Positions 28,100 to 36,879 are shown, counted from the stretch's first letter. The stretch is DNA of 44,897 bases from Candidatus Adlerbacteria bacterium (GCA_003135635.1 PLCJ01000002.1:1-44897); one strand, 5' to 3'. Notes: generated by a model not told the origin, from the sequence alone. A program made the numbers and translations.

Positions 28100-28921
28100 A
28101 TGCGGTTACACGCTCTTATTCATACGGTTTTACTTCATCATAAGAAAGAAGGGAGAACCCATCTACCGTGGCGTAGAAACAACGATCCATACCATGTTTT
28201 GGTTTCTGAGCTCATGCTTCAGCAAACACAAGTTGATCGGGTGATATCGAAATATCGTGCGTTTATAAAACAATTTCCAACACTACAAACACTTGCCCAG
28301 GCACCGCTTCCTTCAGTTCTTGTAGCGTGGCAAGGGCTTGGCTACAACCGTCGTGGCAAGTTTTTACACGATGCGGTTCGTATGATTGTAAAAAAATACG
28401 ATGGAAAGATTCCGCACGATCCTGTGCTCATCCAAAAATTGCCCGGGGTTGGACCCTACACCGCACGCGCCATTGCGGCGTTTGCGTTTAACAGGCCAGA
28501 AGTTTTTGTCGAAACGAATATCCGTACGGTTTTTATACATCATTATTTTTCACACCAAGAGAAAGTCTCTGATAAAGAATTGCTTCCTTATATCGCCCGG
28601 TCACTGTCCGCAGCCAAACAAGCGGGCCTATCGCCTCGCCTGTGGTACGGCGCACTTATGGATTACGGCGCGTATCTTAAGAAGAAAGGTCTCCGCATTA
28701 ATTATAAAAGTGTGCACTACACCAAGCAGTCAAAATTTAAGGGCTCCGCACGTCAATTACGCGGGGTGATTCTACGTATCCTTCTGCAGGCTCCCACAAC
28801 TCTCGCGGTACTTTCCCAGACTACTGCGCGCAGTAAAAAAGAAATTACCCATGAGCTCTTGCGCCTGCGCGGTGAAGGCCTGGTAGTTTCTCGGGGATCT
28901 TTCTTCTCAATTTCCGATTAG
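28100..28921 (+). CDS. HhH-GPD DNA glycosylase, MutY-like, lacking the Fe-S cysteines
   Basis: LPWRRNNDPYHVLVSELMLQQTQVDRV, LPGVGPYTARAIAAFAF, VETNIRTVF; C-terminal winged-helix-like segment. Start ATG 28100 preferred over 28070. Confidence 0.83.
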   Translation: MRLHALIHTVLLHHKKEGRTHLPWRRNNDPYHVLVSELMLQQTQVDRVISKYRAFIKQFPTLQTLAQAPLPSVLVAWQGLGYNRRGKFLHDAVRMIVKKYDGKIPHDPVLIQKLPGVGPYTARAIAAFAFNRPEVFVETNIRTVFIHHYFSHQEKVSDKELLPYIARSLSAAKQAGLSPRLWYGALMDYGAYLKKKGLRINYKSVHYTKQSKFKGSARQLRGVILRILLQAPTTLAVLSQTTARSKKEITHELLRLRGEGLVVSRGSFFSISD

Positions 28922-29006
28922 AAATCCTCATGAAAAGCATTAAGTTGAGAGAATTCTCTGTCTACATGGTATCGTTAACGTATTAGCGATAACGAATTAA
29001 CGTTTA

Positions 29007-29465
29007 ATGGAAAGTACACATACTCCAGACCCATGGATTGAAGATAGAGCCAAGAAGGGCCCCCATCTAACAACACACGAACAGATTGGATTTAATGGCC
29101 GTTTAGCTGTATTTATTACTAATAAGTTTGGCTCTATGGGGGCTTTTTATATTCTGGTTATATGGATGTTTGGTTGGATGGTTCTTGCTACCCTAGGATT
29201 TGGTGTTTTTCGACGAGATCCATACCCATTCACTTTTTTGCTTTTCTTAAGCAACTTAGTCCAACTCTTTGCCCTCCCTATTTTGGCAGTAGGCCAGCAG
29301 GTTCTCAGTCGAGCTTCTGATAAACAAGCAAGACAGACTTTCAAAGACGCTGAGACGCTTTTGAAACTTCAGGGTGAAGTTCAAAGATTGATCGAAATCA
29401 ATAATAAACTAACTCAAGAAATTCACGGTGTTATAGTTACAAAAAGCAATGATGAAAGGGTATAA
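29007..29465 (+). CDS. DUF1003 family membrane protein
   Basis: FNGRLAVFITNKFGSMGAFYILVIWMFGWMVLA, DPYPFTFLLFLSNLVQLFALPILAVGQQVLSRASDKQA. Confidence 0.9.
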   Translation: MESTHTPDPWIEDRAKKGPHLTTHEQIGFNGRLAVFITNKFGSMGAFYILVIWMFGWMVLATLGFGVFRRDPYPFTFLLFLSNLVQLFALPILAVGQQVLSRASDKQARQTFKDAETLLKLQGEVQRLIEINNKLTQEIHGVIVTKSNDERV

Positions 29466-29512
29466 TGCATGTAGGGGCATAAGGTTTTAATACAGATACT
29501 ACTTGAACTAAC

Positions 29513-29710
29513 ATGGAAAATAATATTGGCGAACTTACTCTTACCTGTCTGGAATGTAAGCACGGGGAATGTGGTGAGATAACGGAAGCATTGAATATTC
29601 GAAGTCGTATGGAACAGCATCTGAAACTGTACCATCCCTCTTATGTATCTGAAGACGATTTTCCGAAGATGGTGGAAGAACATCGGGAGAAAGGCACTTC
29701 CTATATCTAA
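29513..29710 (+). CDS. Small Cys/His-containing protein, possibly DUF1059-like
   Basis: LTCLECKHGECGEITEALNIRSRMEQHLKLYHPSY. Confidence 0.6.
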   Translation: MENNIGELTLTCLECKHGECGEITEALNIRSRMEQHLKLYHPSYVSEDDFPKMVEEHREKGTSYI

Positions 29711-29712
29711 TA

Positions 29713-30213
29713 ATGAAGGAATCAAAAAATCAGGATCTGTTAAATTTAATCTATCCAACCATTTTTATCGTGGTGTTTGGGGCTGTCTGTATAAATATTC
29801 TTTTAGCCATGAATGGAAAACTGCCTACAGCGATTAACGGCTTTGACTTGGCAATTGTGATACTTGCTTCATTTAGATTTATTCGTGCCCTGACGTACGA
29901 CAAAATGTTTAAGGTTGTTCGAGATTGGGCACACTACCTTCCTGATGGCAGAGAAAGAAAATATGGATTCGTAAGAACCATTTATGACCTTATTTCCTGT
30001 CCTTGGTGCACTGGCATTTATACTTCTATTTTTGCTCTTTTTCTCTATTTCCTCTCTCCCGCATACTGGTTTATCCTCCTCATATTTGCGGTGTCTGGAG
30101 TAGCTTCTTTTATTCAGATTGTTATCAATTTAATCGCCACTCATTACGAAGTTGCTGATGCTCGGCTTGATAAAATAGAGGAGAGTAGGGGGCAGAGCAA
30201 GGTCGGGTCCTAG
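29713..30213 (+). CDS. DUF1360 family membrane protein
   Basis: FRFIRALTYDKMFKVVRDW, LISCPWCTGIYTS. Confidence 0.82.
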   Translation: MKESKNQDLLNLIYPTIFIVVFGAVCINILLAMNGKLPTAINGFDLAIVILASFRFIRALTYDKMFKVVRDWAHYLPDGRERKYGFVRTIYDLISCPWCTGIYTSIFALFLYFLSPAYWFILLIFAVSGVASFIQIVINLIATHYEVADARLDKIEESRGQSKVGS

Positions 30214-30258
30214 CAAGGTCAAGCCAAAAAGTCCTTAGAATCAAAGTCTAATTTGCGG

Positions 30259-30291
30259 CCCTCTCGTGGAGGATGTTAGAACCAGCTTGAG
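30259..30291 (+). repeat. Dispersed GTTAGAA element, copy A
   Basis: CCCTCTCGTGGAGGATGTTAGAACCAGCTTGAG. Confidence 0.6.
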
Positions 30292-30331
30292 TGGATAAGG
30301 ACTCTCTAATGAAGGCTTTGAAATTTGGATA

Positions 30332-31462
30332 TCAGTGTAGCGATATAGTCCACACAAGGAGCGCTGGCGTATTGTCATCAACTGCGGCAAAGCGGGCCTG
30401 ACTTCCAGAAGCATCTACAGCAAGTCCAAATGCTCCTCCTTGATTTGCATCTAAGGATAACTCCTTAACGAATGTTCCTGCGGGAGTGAATTCAACGATT
30501 TCGCTGGGCTGAGTTTTATCAGAATTAATTGCATCACCATTTGTTACGAGCAGATCACCATTTGGCGCTTGTGCTAGGGCAAGCGGGCCATGGAGGTGTT
30601 GTTGATCCTTGTATACGATCGTTTCCATTCCTCTACTTGTAGTTGCGCTTCCAGCATTTGCAATACTATATATGGCATTATTTACCGTTGAAGCGACAAA
30701 AAGAGAATCATTTTGTGCATTGTAGACAAGACCAGTTGGTCCCACTACTGCCGCATTCGGGTCAGTGTGATGACCATACCCTGAAGCAATGGTGGTTCCT
30801 TTGTGAGAAGTAAGCCCGACAGAATTGAAGGTCAGGTCAAAACGAACCACTGTGCCAGAGAGAGCGTTTGTTACAAACACTTGTACCTGGGCTCCCTTGT
30901 CATTCACGGCCATGTCCCATGGACCATCGATAAGAGTTGGGTCGGTCAATGTCGTGAGAAGCTTTCCTTTACTATCAAGCACAAGTAAAGAGCCCGGCTT
31001 TGCTGTGGCACCGGTACCGTCAGCTGTCGGAAGATTGCCGACGATAATGAAACCGGACTTAAGAACTGCGAGAGCGGTCGTCAAACCCAGAGGCCCTTTT
31101 CCTTGGAAAAAAAGTGACTGCTGTCCGGTTGGCGTGATCCTGACTATCGTCGTGCCCGCACCCTGGATGGTTTTATCATTCCAATTGGATACAAGGACAT
31201 CTCCGGGATTAAGCACACCTCCAGAAGGAAACCCTGTTGGCACAAACGCTATGCCGTAGGGATTTGTGTCGCCATTGGATGGAACCGTGGAGATCGATTG
31301 AGCCGAACTTGTCGCATCAGGGAGAAATGCAGTAGAAGTCTGAACTGTTTGCTGGGTCGGTGTCTGTGTTGAAGGGGAGGTCGAACTCTGTCCCATGTAC
31401 CAAACAATGCCCCCAATAATAATAATGATCACTATTCCCCCAACAATATAAGAAGTTTTCAT
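30332..31462 (-). CDS. Membrane-anchored extracytoplasmic beta-propeller (NHL/SMP-30-like) protein
   Basis: N-terminal TM plus Ser/Thr/Gln linker; repeated PYGIAFVPTG, DGPWDMAVND, GPTGLVYNAQNDSLFVAS, GPLALAQAPNGDLLVTNGD motifs. Confidence 0.75.
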   Translation of the reverse strand: MKTSYIVGGIVIIIIIGGIVWYMGQSSTSPSTQTPTQQTVQTSTAFLPDATSSAQSISTVPSNGDTNPYGIAFVPTGFPSGGVLNPGDVLVSNWNDKTIQGAGTTIVRITPTGQQSLFFQGKGPLGLTTALAVLKSGFIIVGNLPTADGTGATAKPGSLLVLDSKGKLLTTLTDPTLIDGPWDMAVNDKGAQVQVFVTNALSGTVVRFDLTFNSVGLTSHKGTTIASGYGHHTDPNAAVVGPTGLVYNAQNDSLFVASTVNNAIYSIANAGSATTSRGMETIVYKDQQHLHGPLALAQAPNGDLLVTNGDAINSDKTQPSEIVEFTPAGTFVKELSLDANQGGAFGLAVDASGSQARFAAVDDNTPALLVWTISLH

Positions 31463-31471
31463 ATTTTTCTT

Positions 31472-31660
31472 TTAGTACGTGGGTGATTGCTGCGTAGCAG
31501 GGGTAGTACCACTCTGCGTGGGCGCATTACTGTAGCCATGTCCCGCAAATACAAAATAATATACAAGGCCATACAGTACTCCAGCGATTACGACATACAA
31601 TAATATCAACTGCCAAAGCGGCCTCTTGCCGTAACTATATCCTGATTTTTCCTCATTCAT
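31472..31660 (-). CDS. Small single-TM protein
   Basis: MNEEKSGYSYGKRPLWQLILLYVVIAGVLYGLVYYFVFAGHGYSN...; the upstream part of the listed ORF is likely non-coding. Confidence 0.65.
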   Translation of the reverse strand: MNEEKSGYSYGKRPLWQLILLYVVIAGVLYGLVYYFVFAGHGYSNAPTQSGTTPATQQSPTY

Positions 31661-31722
31661 ATACAACGTAAAATAGCCTAATAAAAGAGTAGTAATTATA
31701 CCACAGTGTGTTTTTATAAGTG

Positions 31723-31755
31723 GCTTCTCACCACAGAGGACGTTAGAATACTTGT
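31723..31755 (+). repeat. Dispersed GTTAGAA element, copy B (divergent)
   Basis: GCTTCTCACCACAGAGGACGTTAGAATACTTG; TTCTC/GAGGA hairpin. Confidence 0.4.
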
Positions 31756-31768
31756 ATAAAAAACAAAT

Positions 31769-31800
31769 CACCCGGTTTAGATCGGATGATCTGCCGGGTG
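31769..31800 (-). terminator. Intrinsic terminator for the gene at 31812-32102
   Basis: CACCCGG...AGATC-GGAT-GATCT..CCGGGTG; reads into ATTTGTTTTTTATA on the minus strand. Confidence 0.75.
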
Positions 31801-31811
31801 TGGACTCGTTC

Positions 31812-32102
31812 TTAGTTTTCGATGAACGGAAGTTCCGCCGCCTTTATCACCCGAGTCAAAATGTCAGCGGTTTGGGGACCCACGTTTGAAATTAACGCAC
31901 GAATTTGTTCCTTACTCGGGTACTTTTTTAGGAATTCTTCCATAGTCCAAGATTGCGATCCTCCATGACGGCCAGAAATCTTTCTTATGATAGTCAGAAC
32001 GCGTCTTGTTTCCTCTCGGCCGTACCCCAGATCAAGGAGGCGGCCTTCAGTGAAGAAGGCCCCGACAGTTAATTGCCGAAGATCTTCATCCGTAATAGCC
32101 AC
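31812..32102 (-). CDS. Small protein of unknown function
   Basis: 96-aa ORF followed by a strong terminator in the same orientation. Confidence 0.6.
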   Translation of the reverse strand: MAITDEDLRQLTVGAFFTEGRLLDLGYGREETRRVLTIIRKISGRHGGSQSWTMEEFLKKYPSKEQIRALISNVGPQTADILTRVIKAAELPFIEN

Positions 32103-32242
32103 CGAGATTCTCCCTTACAAGCTCCAGGTATGTCTACCCAGACGCTACTACCTGAAGAAGAAAACGTCAATTGCTTATTTTTTCTTTGTTTTGGAGTGAT
32201 AGGATTCGGACTTACTCAAGATTTTGTTGTCCAATCTAAATC

Positions 32243-33013
32243 TCAAGGAACGAGAGTGTGCGTTAAGAGAATATCTTCTATAAATCTTGCTGTTTCTTCC
32301 GGACCAGAGACCTCCTGCGTACGCACGCCTGTCTCGATGACAACAGCATCGTTACCACCCTCCTTTAACGTATCACCCACATACAACATCTCCGACACTG
32401 AAATGCCGCTGATATCTGCAAGTTGACGGATACCGTAGGCTTTGGTGATACCTTTGCGAGTGATGTCGATTGAGCTAGTTGCATTCACTGCCACAGAGCA
32501 TTCCGGAAGACGCCGTAGAAGAGCTGCGCGCAGCGGCATACGCTTTAATTTATCAGGATCCCACCTACTTTTTATTTCAAAGGGTGCTTTTTGTCCAAGA
32601 GCAGAGAATGTTATTTCACCACCACGATCTTCTATGCGCTCTCCCCATACCTGTGTTGGGGGCTCAGCAAGCCCCGTTTCTTTCAAGGCTTCATTAAGAG
32701 CTCCCATGATATGTGTTTTTTCCTCTGGGGTAAAAGTATGATCATACCGAGAATGCCATGCATGATTTTCAAACACATAGCACGCTGCCGCACTGGTGGG
32801 GAAGAGGTAGAGGCGCTCAAGAGGAGTATTCATGGGCAGCGCAGGAAGAAGCTGATTTTCAAATTGATGGAAGGCCGCCCCCGATAGCACTGCGATCGGC
32901 ATTTTTTGCATGAGTTTACAAAGAAGCTCACCCATATCAGCAGAAACGCGCTGCTTGCTCTCAGCCAGTGTGCCGTCAAGATCAAATGCAACAAGTTTCG
33001 GTTTGAAATCCAT
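32243..33013 (-). CDS. HAD-IIB hydrolase, eukaryotic-type phosphomannomutase-like
   Basis: VAFDLDGTLAESKQ, NATSSIDITRKGITKAYGI, MLYVGDTLKEGGNDAVV (GGND as in PMM). Confidence 0.8.
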   Translation of the reverse strand: MDFKPKLVAFDLDGTLAESKQRVSADMGELLCKLMQKMPIAVLSGAAFHQFENQLLPALPMNTPLERLYLFPTSAAACYVFENHAWHSRYDHTFTPEEKTHIMGALNEALKETGLAEPPTQVWGERIEDRGGEITFSALGQKAPFEIKSRWDPDKLKRMPLRAALLRRLPECSVAVNATSSIDITRKGITKAYGIRQLADISGISVSEMLYVGDTLKEGGNDAVVIETGVRTQEVSGPEETARFIEDILLTHTLVP

Positions 33014-33024
33014 TTTTTTATTTC

Positions 33025-34950
33025 TTACTGCAAATTATCTGGAAGCAAAATCTTCAGCAATTGCTTCAGCGATACTCTTGCTACTCCTATGACTGTGTCC
33101 GCTGCGCCGTAATAGATATGGAGTGTATTGCCGCGAACTACCATGCCACAGGAAAAGACCACGTTGGGGACCTGCCCTACGCGCTCATAGGACTCTGAGG
33201 GTTCAAAGATGGTGTCAACTGTGCGCGAGATTACTACTGAAGGGTTCTTCAAATCCAGAAGTACAGCGCCAAGGCGATAGGTTAAGGTCTTTGACACACC
33301 ATGGTAAATGAGGAGCCAGCCCTTACTTGTCTTTATTGGCGGTCCAGCAATACCTATCTTTATACTGTCCCACATGCCGGGGCGTGGTCCTATTATCTCG
33401 ATACAGCGGGCAAGTCGGCTCTTGCTGAAATCAAGCGTATCGACGAAATCAGCGCACAACTGTGGGTCAATGCGATGAAAGATCATATATTGGCCGCCGA
33501 TTTTTTCCGGTAGGAGACAGGTATCTTTCTCATTAATGTTATTGGGTGTTATAAGCTGAGGCTTTTGCCACCTATCCCATCTTTTTTCTAAAAAATCTTT
33601 TGCGGAAATTGAAGTGAGTGCGACGCGCGTTGGATTAACACCATCAAATGCCGTGTAGGCCATATAAATGGTATTGCCGATTTTCGTGATACGTGGATCT
33701 TCGCAGCCGGAGTTACCATTTGAATTTCCTTTTTTCATCTCGAAATCCTCCCGGGGTGTATAGACCGCTTCAGGCAAGCGCTCGTTTATTTTTATGCCAT
33801 TTTTTGTCGATGCGTATCCTATAACTGAAGTGTTAGTATCACCCATTGCCCGGTACAACAAATGTACCGAACCGCCAAGGTCTATTGCTGCGGAGTTAAA
33901 CACAGCTTTTTTCTCCCATGAGTGCTCTTCAATTGGCCTTAGTATTGGATTCTCTTTTGCTCGCAGAACAAGTTCTATACGCCGCTCGGGTACCATGACA
34001 TTGAGAAGATCCTGCAGATTAAGTGATGCTCGGGCGCACACGGTGTCCGCGGCGCCATAGTAGATATCAACGCGACCGTTTTTATGGAGCAATGCTCCGG
34101 AAGGGAAGACGATATCGGGCACCATGCCGTATTTCTCATAAATATCCTCCGGCACCATAATGGGGCCCTTTGTTCTTCCTATAATTTGGCATGGATCTTT
34201 CAGATCAAGCAGAAGTGCTTCGATGCCGTAAACTCGTTCCCCTCCGCCAAAATAATTTTGAATATACGAGTAGAACATGAGCCACCCACTCTTTGTTTTT
34301 ATGGGAGGAGCACCAACCTCGACATGGTCATGGTCAAAGCGCAGCGGGTTAATAGTGTATTCACGCATGTCGGCATGCCACTTTTCCCAAAAAGACGGAT
34401 TCCACAACTCTTCTAGCGTATCCACTTGTACTATGGCGATGTGTGCAGGAGGTTCGTCGGTGTGCGCGGTAAGCACAGCGGTTATTTTTCCCCCGATGCG
34501 CTGGGGGAAGAGTGTCATAGCTTTGGCATTAAACGGCGTGATGAGATGCTTCTCATCTATATGTTCCAAATCTTTTGAAAGTGCTGCTGCAACCTTGATA
34601 TTCCCCGGGCCAAACGGCACGCCACCAAGCGCTGTATAGAAAATGACATACTGTCCTTCAAAAAAAGTGACTCGTGGGTCTTCACATCCATATTTTTCCC
34701 ATGGCTCCTGGGGAACGATGAACTGCCGACGATTTTGAAAGTGTTCGCCATCCATCGAAAGCGCTTTACCGATGGTTGAAATACCACCTGGTGCCACGAG
34801 CACGTCAGGACTCCCGAGCGCGCGATAGAGAAGATGCGTCATAGTGCCGCTGCGCACGGGAGACGGATTGAAGGTAGCGCGTGATTCCCATGGTCTGTCG
34901 GTCAGAGGAGCAATAAGCGGATTATGCGAGCCGCGTTTGATGACGTACAT
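33025..34950 (-). CDS. Tandem (two-domain) GH130 family glycoside phosphorylase/hydrolase
   Basis: Two homologous halves, each with GCEDPR (YGCEDPRVTFFEGQYVIFYTA; SGCEDPRITKIGNTIYMAYTAFDG), GxPPIKTxxGWLxxYH/Y and YYGAADT. Confidence 0.88.
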   Translation of the reverse strand: MYVIKRGSHNPLIAPLTDRPWESRATFNPSPVRSGTMTHLLYRALGSPDVLVAPGGISTIGKALSMDGEHFQNRRQFIVPQEPWEKYGCEDPRVTFFEGQYVIFYTALGGVPFGPGNIKVAAALSKDLEHIDEKHLITPFNAKAMTLFPQRIGGKITAVLTAHTDEPPAHIAIVQVDTLEELWNPSFWEKWHADMREYTINPLRFDHDHVEVGAPPIKTKSGWLMFYSYIQNYFGGGERVYGIEALLLDLKDPCQIIGRTKGPIMVPEDIYEKYGMVPDIVFPSGALLHKNGRVDIYYGAADTVCARASLNLQDLLNVMVPERRIELVLRAKENPILRPIEEHSWEKKAVFNSAAIDLGGSVHLLYRAMGDTNTSVIGYASTKNGIKINERLPEAVYTPREDFEMKKGNSNGNSGCEDPRITKIGNTIYMAYTAFDGVNPTRVALTSISAKDFLEKRWDRWQKPQLITPNNINEKDTCLLPEKIGGQYMIFHRIDPQLCADFVDTLDFSKSRLARCIEIIGPRPGMWDSIKIGIAGPPIKTSKGWLLIYHGVSKTLTYRLGAVLLDLKNPSVVISRTVDTIFEPSESYERVGQVPNVVFSCGMVVRGNTLHIYYGAADTVIGVARVSLKQLLKILLPDNLQ

Positions 34951-34977
34951 ATTAAAAGTAGTATAGCTTATTGCTTA

Positions 34978-36075
34978 CTACTCAGCGTTTTCTTGTGTCA
35001 TTAATTTCTTTAAAAATTCCTCGAGGTTCATCTTTGCCACGGCGATATGTTTATCGCCGCCGCCGTAATACACCAAAAGATCATCTCCTACTACAACGGT
35101 GCCTGAGGCATACGTGACCCCCGGCTTCCAGTCGTTCTCATACCACTCCTGTGCTTGAAGGATGGGATGGGAGGAACGGTAGAGCACTTTCGTCGGATCA
35201 TTGAGATCAAGAAGCATCGCCCCAACTTTGTAGGCCACCGTTGCATGTGCAGGGTCAAATCCATGATAAAAAAGAAGCCAGCCATAAGGAGTTTTTACCG
35301 GTGGTGCACCCGCGCCACGTACAAGCTTGTCCCAGTGATCCTTACGGCCGCCACTTCGCGCACTCCCTTCAATAAACTTAGTCCCGTCAAATACATTGAG
35401 GTCTTCTACATATTCGATACGGATATGCGGAGAAATACTGTGTAATATTGCGAATTTTCCTTGTATTTTCTCAGGAAATAGCATCCAATTTTTTTGTGTT
35501 TCCCCGGGGGGCGAAAGCATGACCGATGGTTTCCATTTCCAATTTTTATTGCGGAAGTCATCAAGCCCAATTGAGGTGAGTGCCATACGCAGGAAATTCC
35601 AACCATCAAAGGCAACGAAAGTCATGTAGACCATCTCGTCTATCTTTACGAGTCGTGGATCCTCGGCGCCACCCCAGCCACCGCCGGAAGCATAGGTGAA
35701 GGGGTCATAGGAAAGAGGCCTCTTATGTGTGCGATCAAGGCGCGGGATACAAAGAGGCGTATACACCGGATAGGGGAGTCGCTCATCAAAATTGATACCA
35801 TCTGCACTTGAAGCATACCCGATGCGGGAGATACCATCTTTGCCGAGCCCACGATATAAAAGGTGTACGCGACCATCGCTGTAGAGCGCTGCTGGGTTGA
35901 AGATTGCTTCGGACTCCCACCAGTGATCGGCTACTGGCTTAAGGATAGGGTTCTCTCTCGCACGGCGAAGAGTAAAAGTCTGGCGCTTATGAAGTGCTCC
36001 GATGAGTACGGCACAAAAAAGTGCTATGACAACAAGCGCAATGAAGGTAAGAAACTCACTTAGTGCGACGTTCAT
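34978..36075 (-). CDS. Membrane-anchored GH130 family protein
   Basis: N-terminal TM (FLTFIALVVIALFCAVLIGAL) followed by a GH130 domain: GGAEDPRLVKIDEMVYMTFVAFDG, GAPPVKTPYGWLLFYHGFD, YYGGGD. Confidence 0.88.
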   Translation of the reverse strand: MNVALSEFLTFIALVVIALFCAVLIGALHKRQTFTLRRARENPILKPVADHWWESEAIFNPAALYSDGRVHLLYRGLGKDGISRIGYASSADGINFDERLPYPVYTPLCIPRLDRTHKRPLSYDPFTYASGGGWGGAEDPRLVKIDEMVYMTFVAFDGWNFLRMALTSIGLDDFRNKNWKWKPSVMLSPPGETQKNWMLFPEKIQGKFAILHSISPHIRIEYVEDLNVFDGTKFIEGSARSGGRKDHWDKLVRGAGAPPVKTPYGWLLFYHGFDPAHATVAYKVGAMLLDLNDPTKVLYRSSHPILQAQEWYENDWKPGVTYASGTVVVGDDLLVYYGGGDKHIAVAKMNLEEFLKKLMTQENAE

Positions 36076-36425
36076 GTTCGCCCGTACTTATCATTTAACC
36101 GAGTGATATCCTTCTCGTCGAAGTTCCCGAAGGCTATCTCAAGAAACTGCAGTCCCTCTGGGCCGCCCTCGACGCGATGTGTTGAATGCCGCGGACTAAA
36201 GAATGTATCACTTTCACGAGCATTGAAATTTTTCTCTCCTATCTGTATGGTTCCAGAGCCTTTGATAATGCGCCAGAATTCGTCGCGGTGTTCGTGCGTT
36301 TGTAAACTAGTAGCTTCTCCAGCATGAATGGTTATTATTTTTACAGTCGTTTTCTCATTGAGCGTGAATCGCTCGAAATCCCCCCAGGGACGAATTTCTT
36401 TCTCGTAATTAGAGAGACCCTCCAT
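36072..36425 (-). CDS. Phosphomannose isomerase type II-like cupin
   Basis: IRPWGDFERFTLNEKTTVKIITIHAGEATSLQTHEHRDEFWRIIKGSGTIQIGEK...LNDKYGR; 4-bp stop/start overlap with the downstream GH130. ATG 36425 preferred over 36488. Confidence 0.87.
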   Translation of the reverse strand: MEGLSNYEKEIRPWGDFERFTLNEKTTVKIITIHAGEATSLQTHEHRDEFWRIIKGSGTIQIGEKNFNARESDTFFSPRHSTHRVEGGPEGLQFLEIAFGNFDEKDITRLNDKYGRT

Positions 36426-36564
36426 GTTATAAGTATACGCGAAAATTTTATGTGTGGTGCTAGGAACATAAGGAAGCCTCTCCCTCACGGGATTGTCATA
36501 GTCCGTAACAATGGTGTATAACTAGCTATTATTAATGTGATTAAAGGTAATAAAGATAAATACT

Positions 36565-36840
36565 ATGAACATCAAAAAAATGTTGCTCGGGGTTGGGGTA
36601 AGTGCGTCATTGTTTGGCTCAATGGCGGTGCCGGCGTTTGCTGCATCTAATAATTATTGTGGTTCTTCAGACAATGGATGTGACCAAGCCGCTCTTGTTG
36701 GAGCGCAGTGCGGTTCAGGTGCCGCATCGGGAGCCTTCGGTGCTTTCGGCAAGGGTAACAATTTTGCGGGTGGGGCAAATGGTCATCAAACTGGTCTTAA
36801 TAACAGTGCTGTATGTGGCAACCGACAGGGCAATCTTTAG
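36565..36840 (+). CDS. Small secreted Gly/Ala/Asn-rich protein with four cysteines
   Basis: Signal peptide MNIKKMLLGVGVSASLFGSMAVPAFAA, mature NNYCGSSDNGCDQAALVGAQCGSG...CGNRQGNL, followed by a terminator. Confidence 0.75.
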   Translation: MNIKKMLLGVGVSASLFGSMAVPAFAASNNYCGSSDNGCDQAALVGAQCGSGAASGAFGAFGKGNNFAGGANGHQTGLNNSAVCGNRQGNL

Positions 36841-36879
36841 GACCGACAAGTGAGCGCATTTGAAGTTTGTACTTATTAC

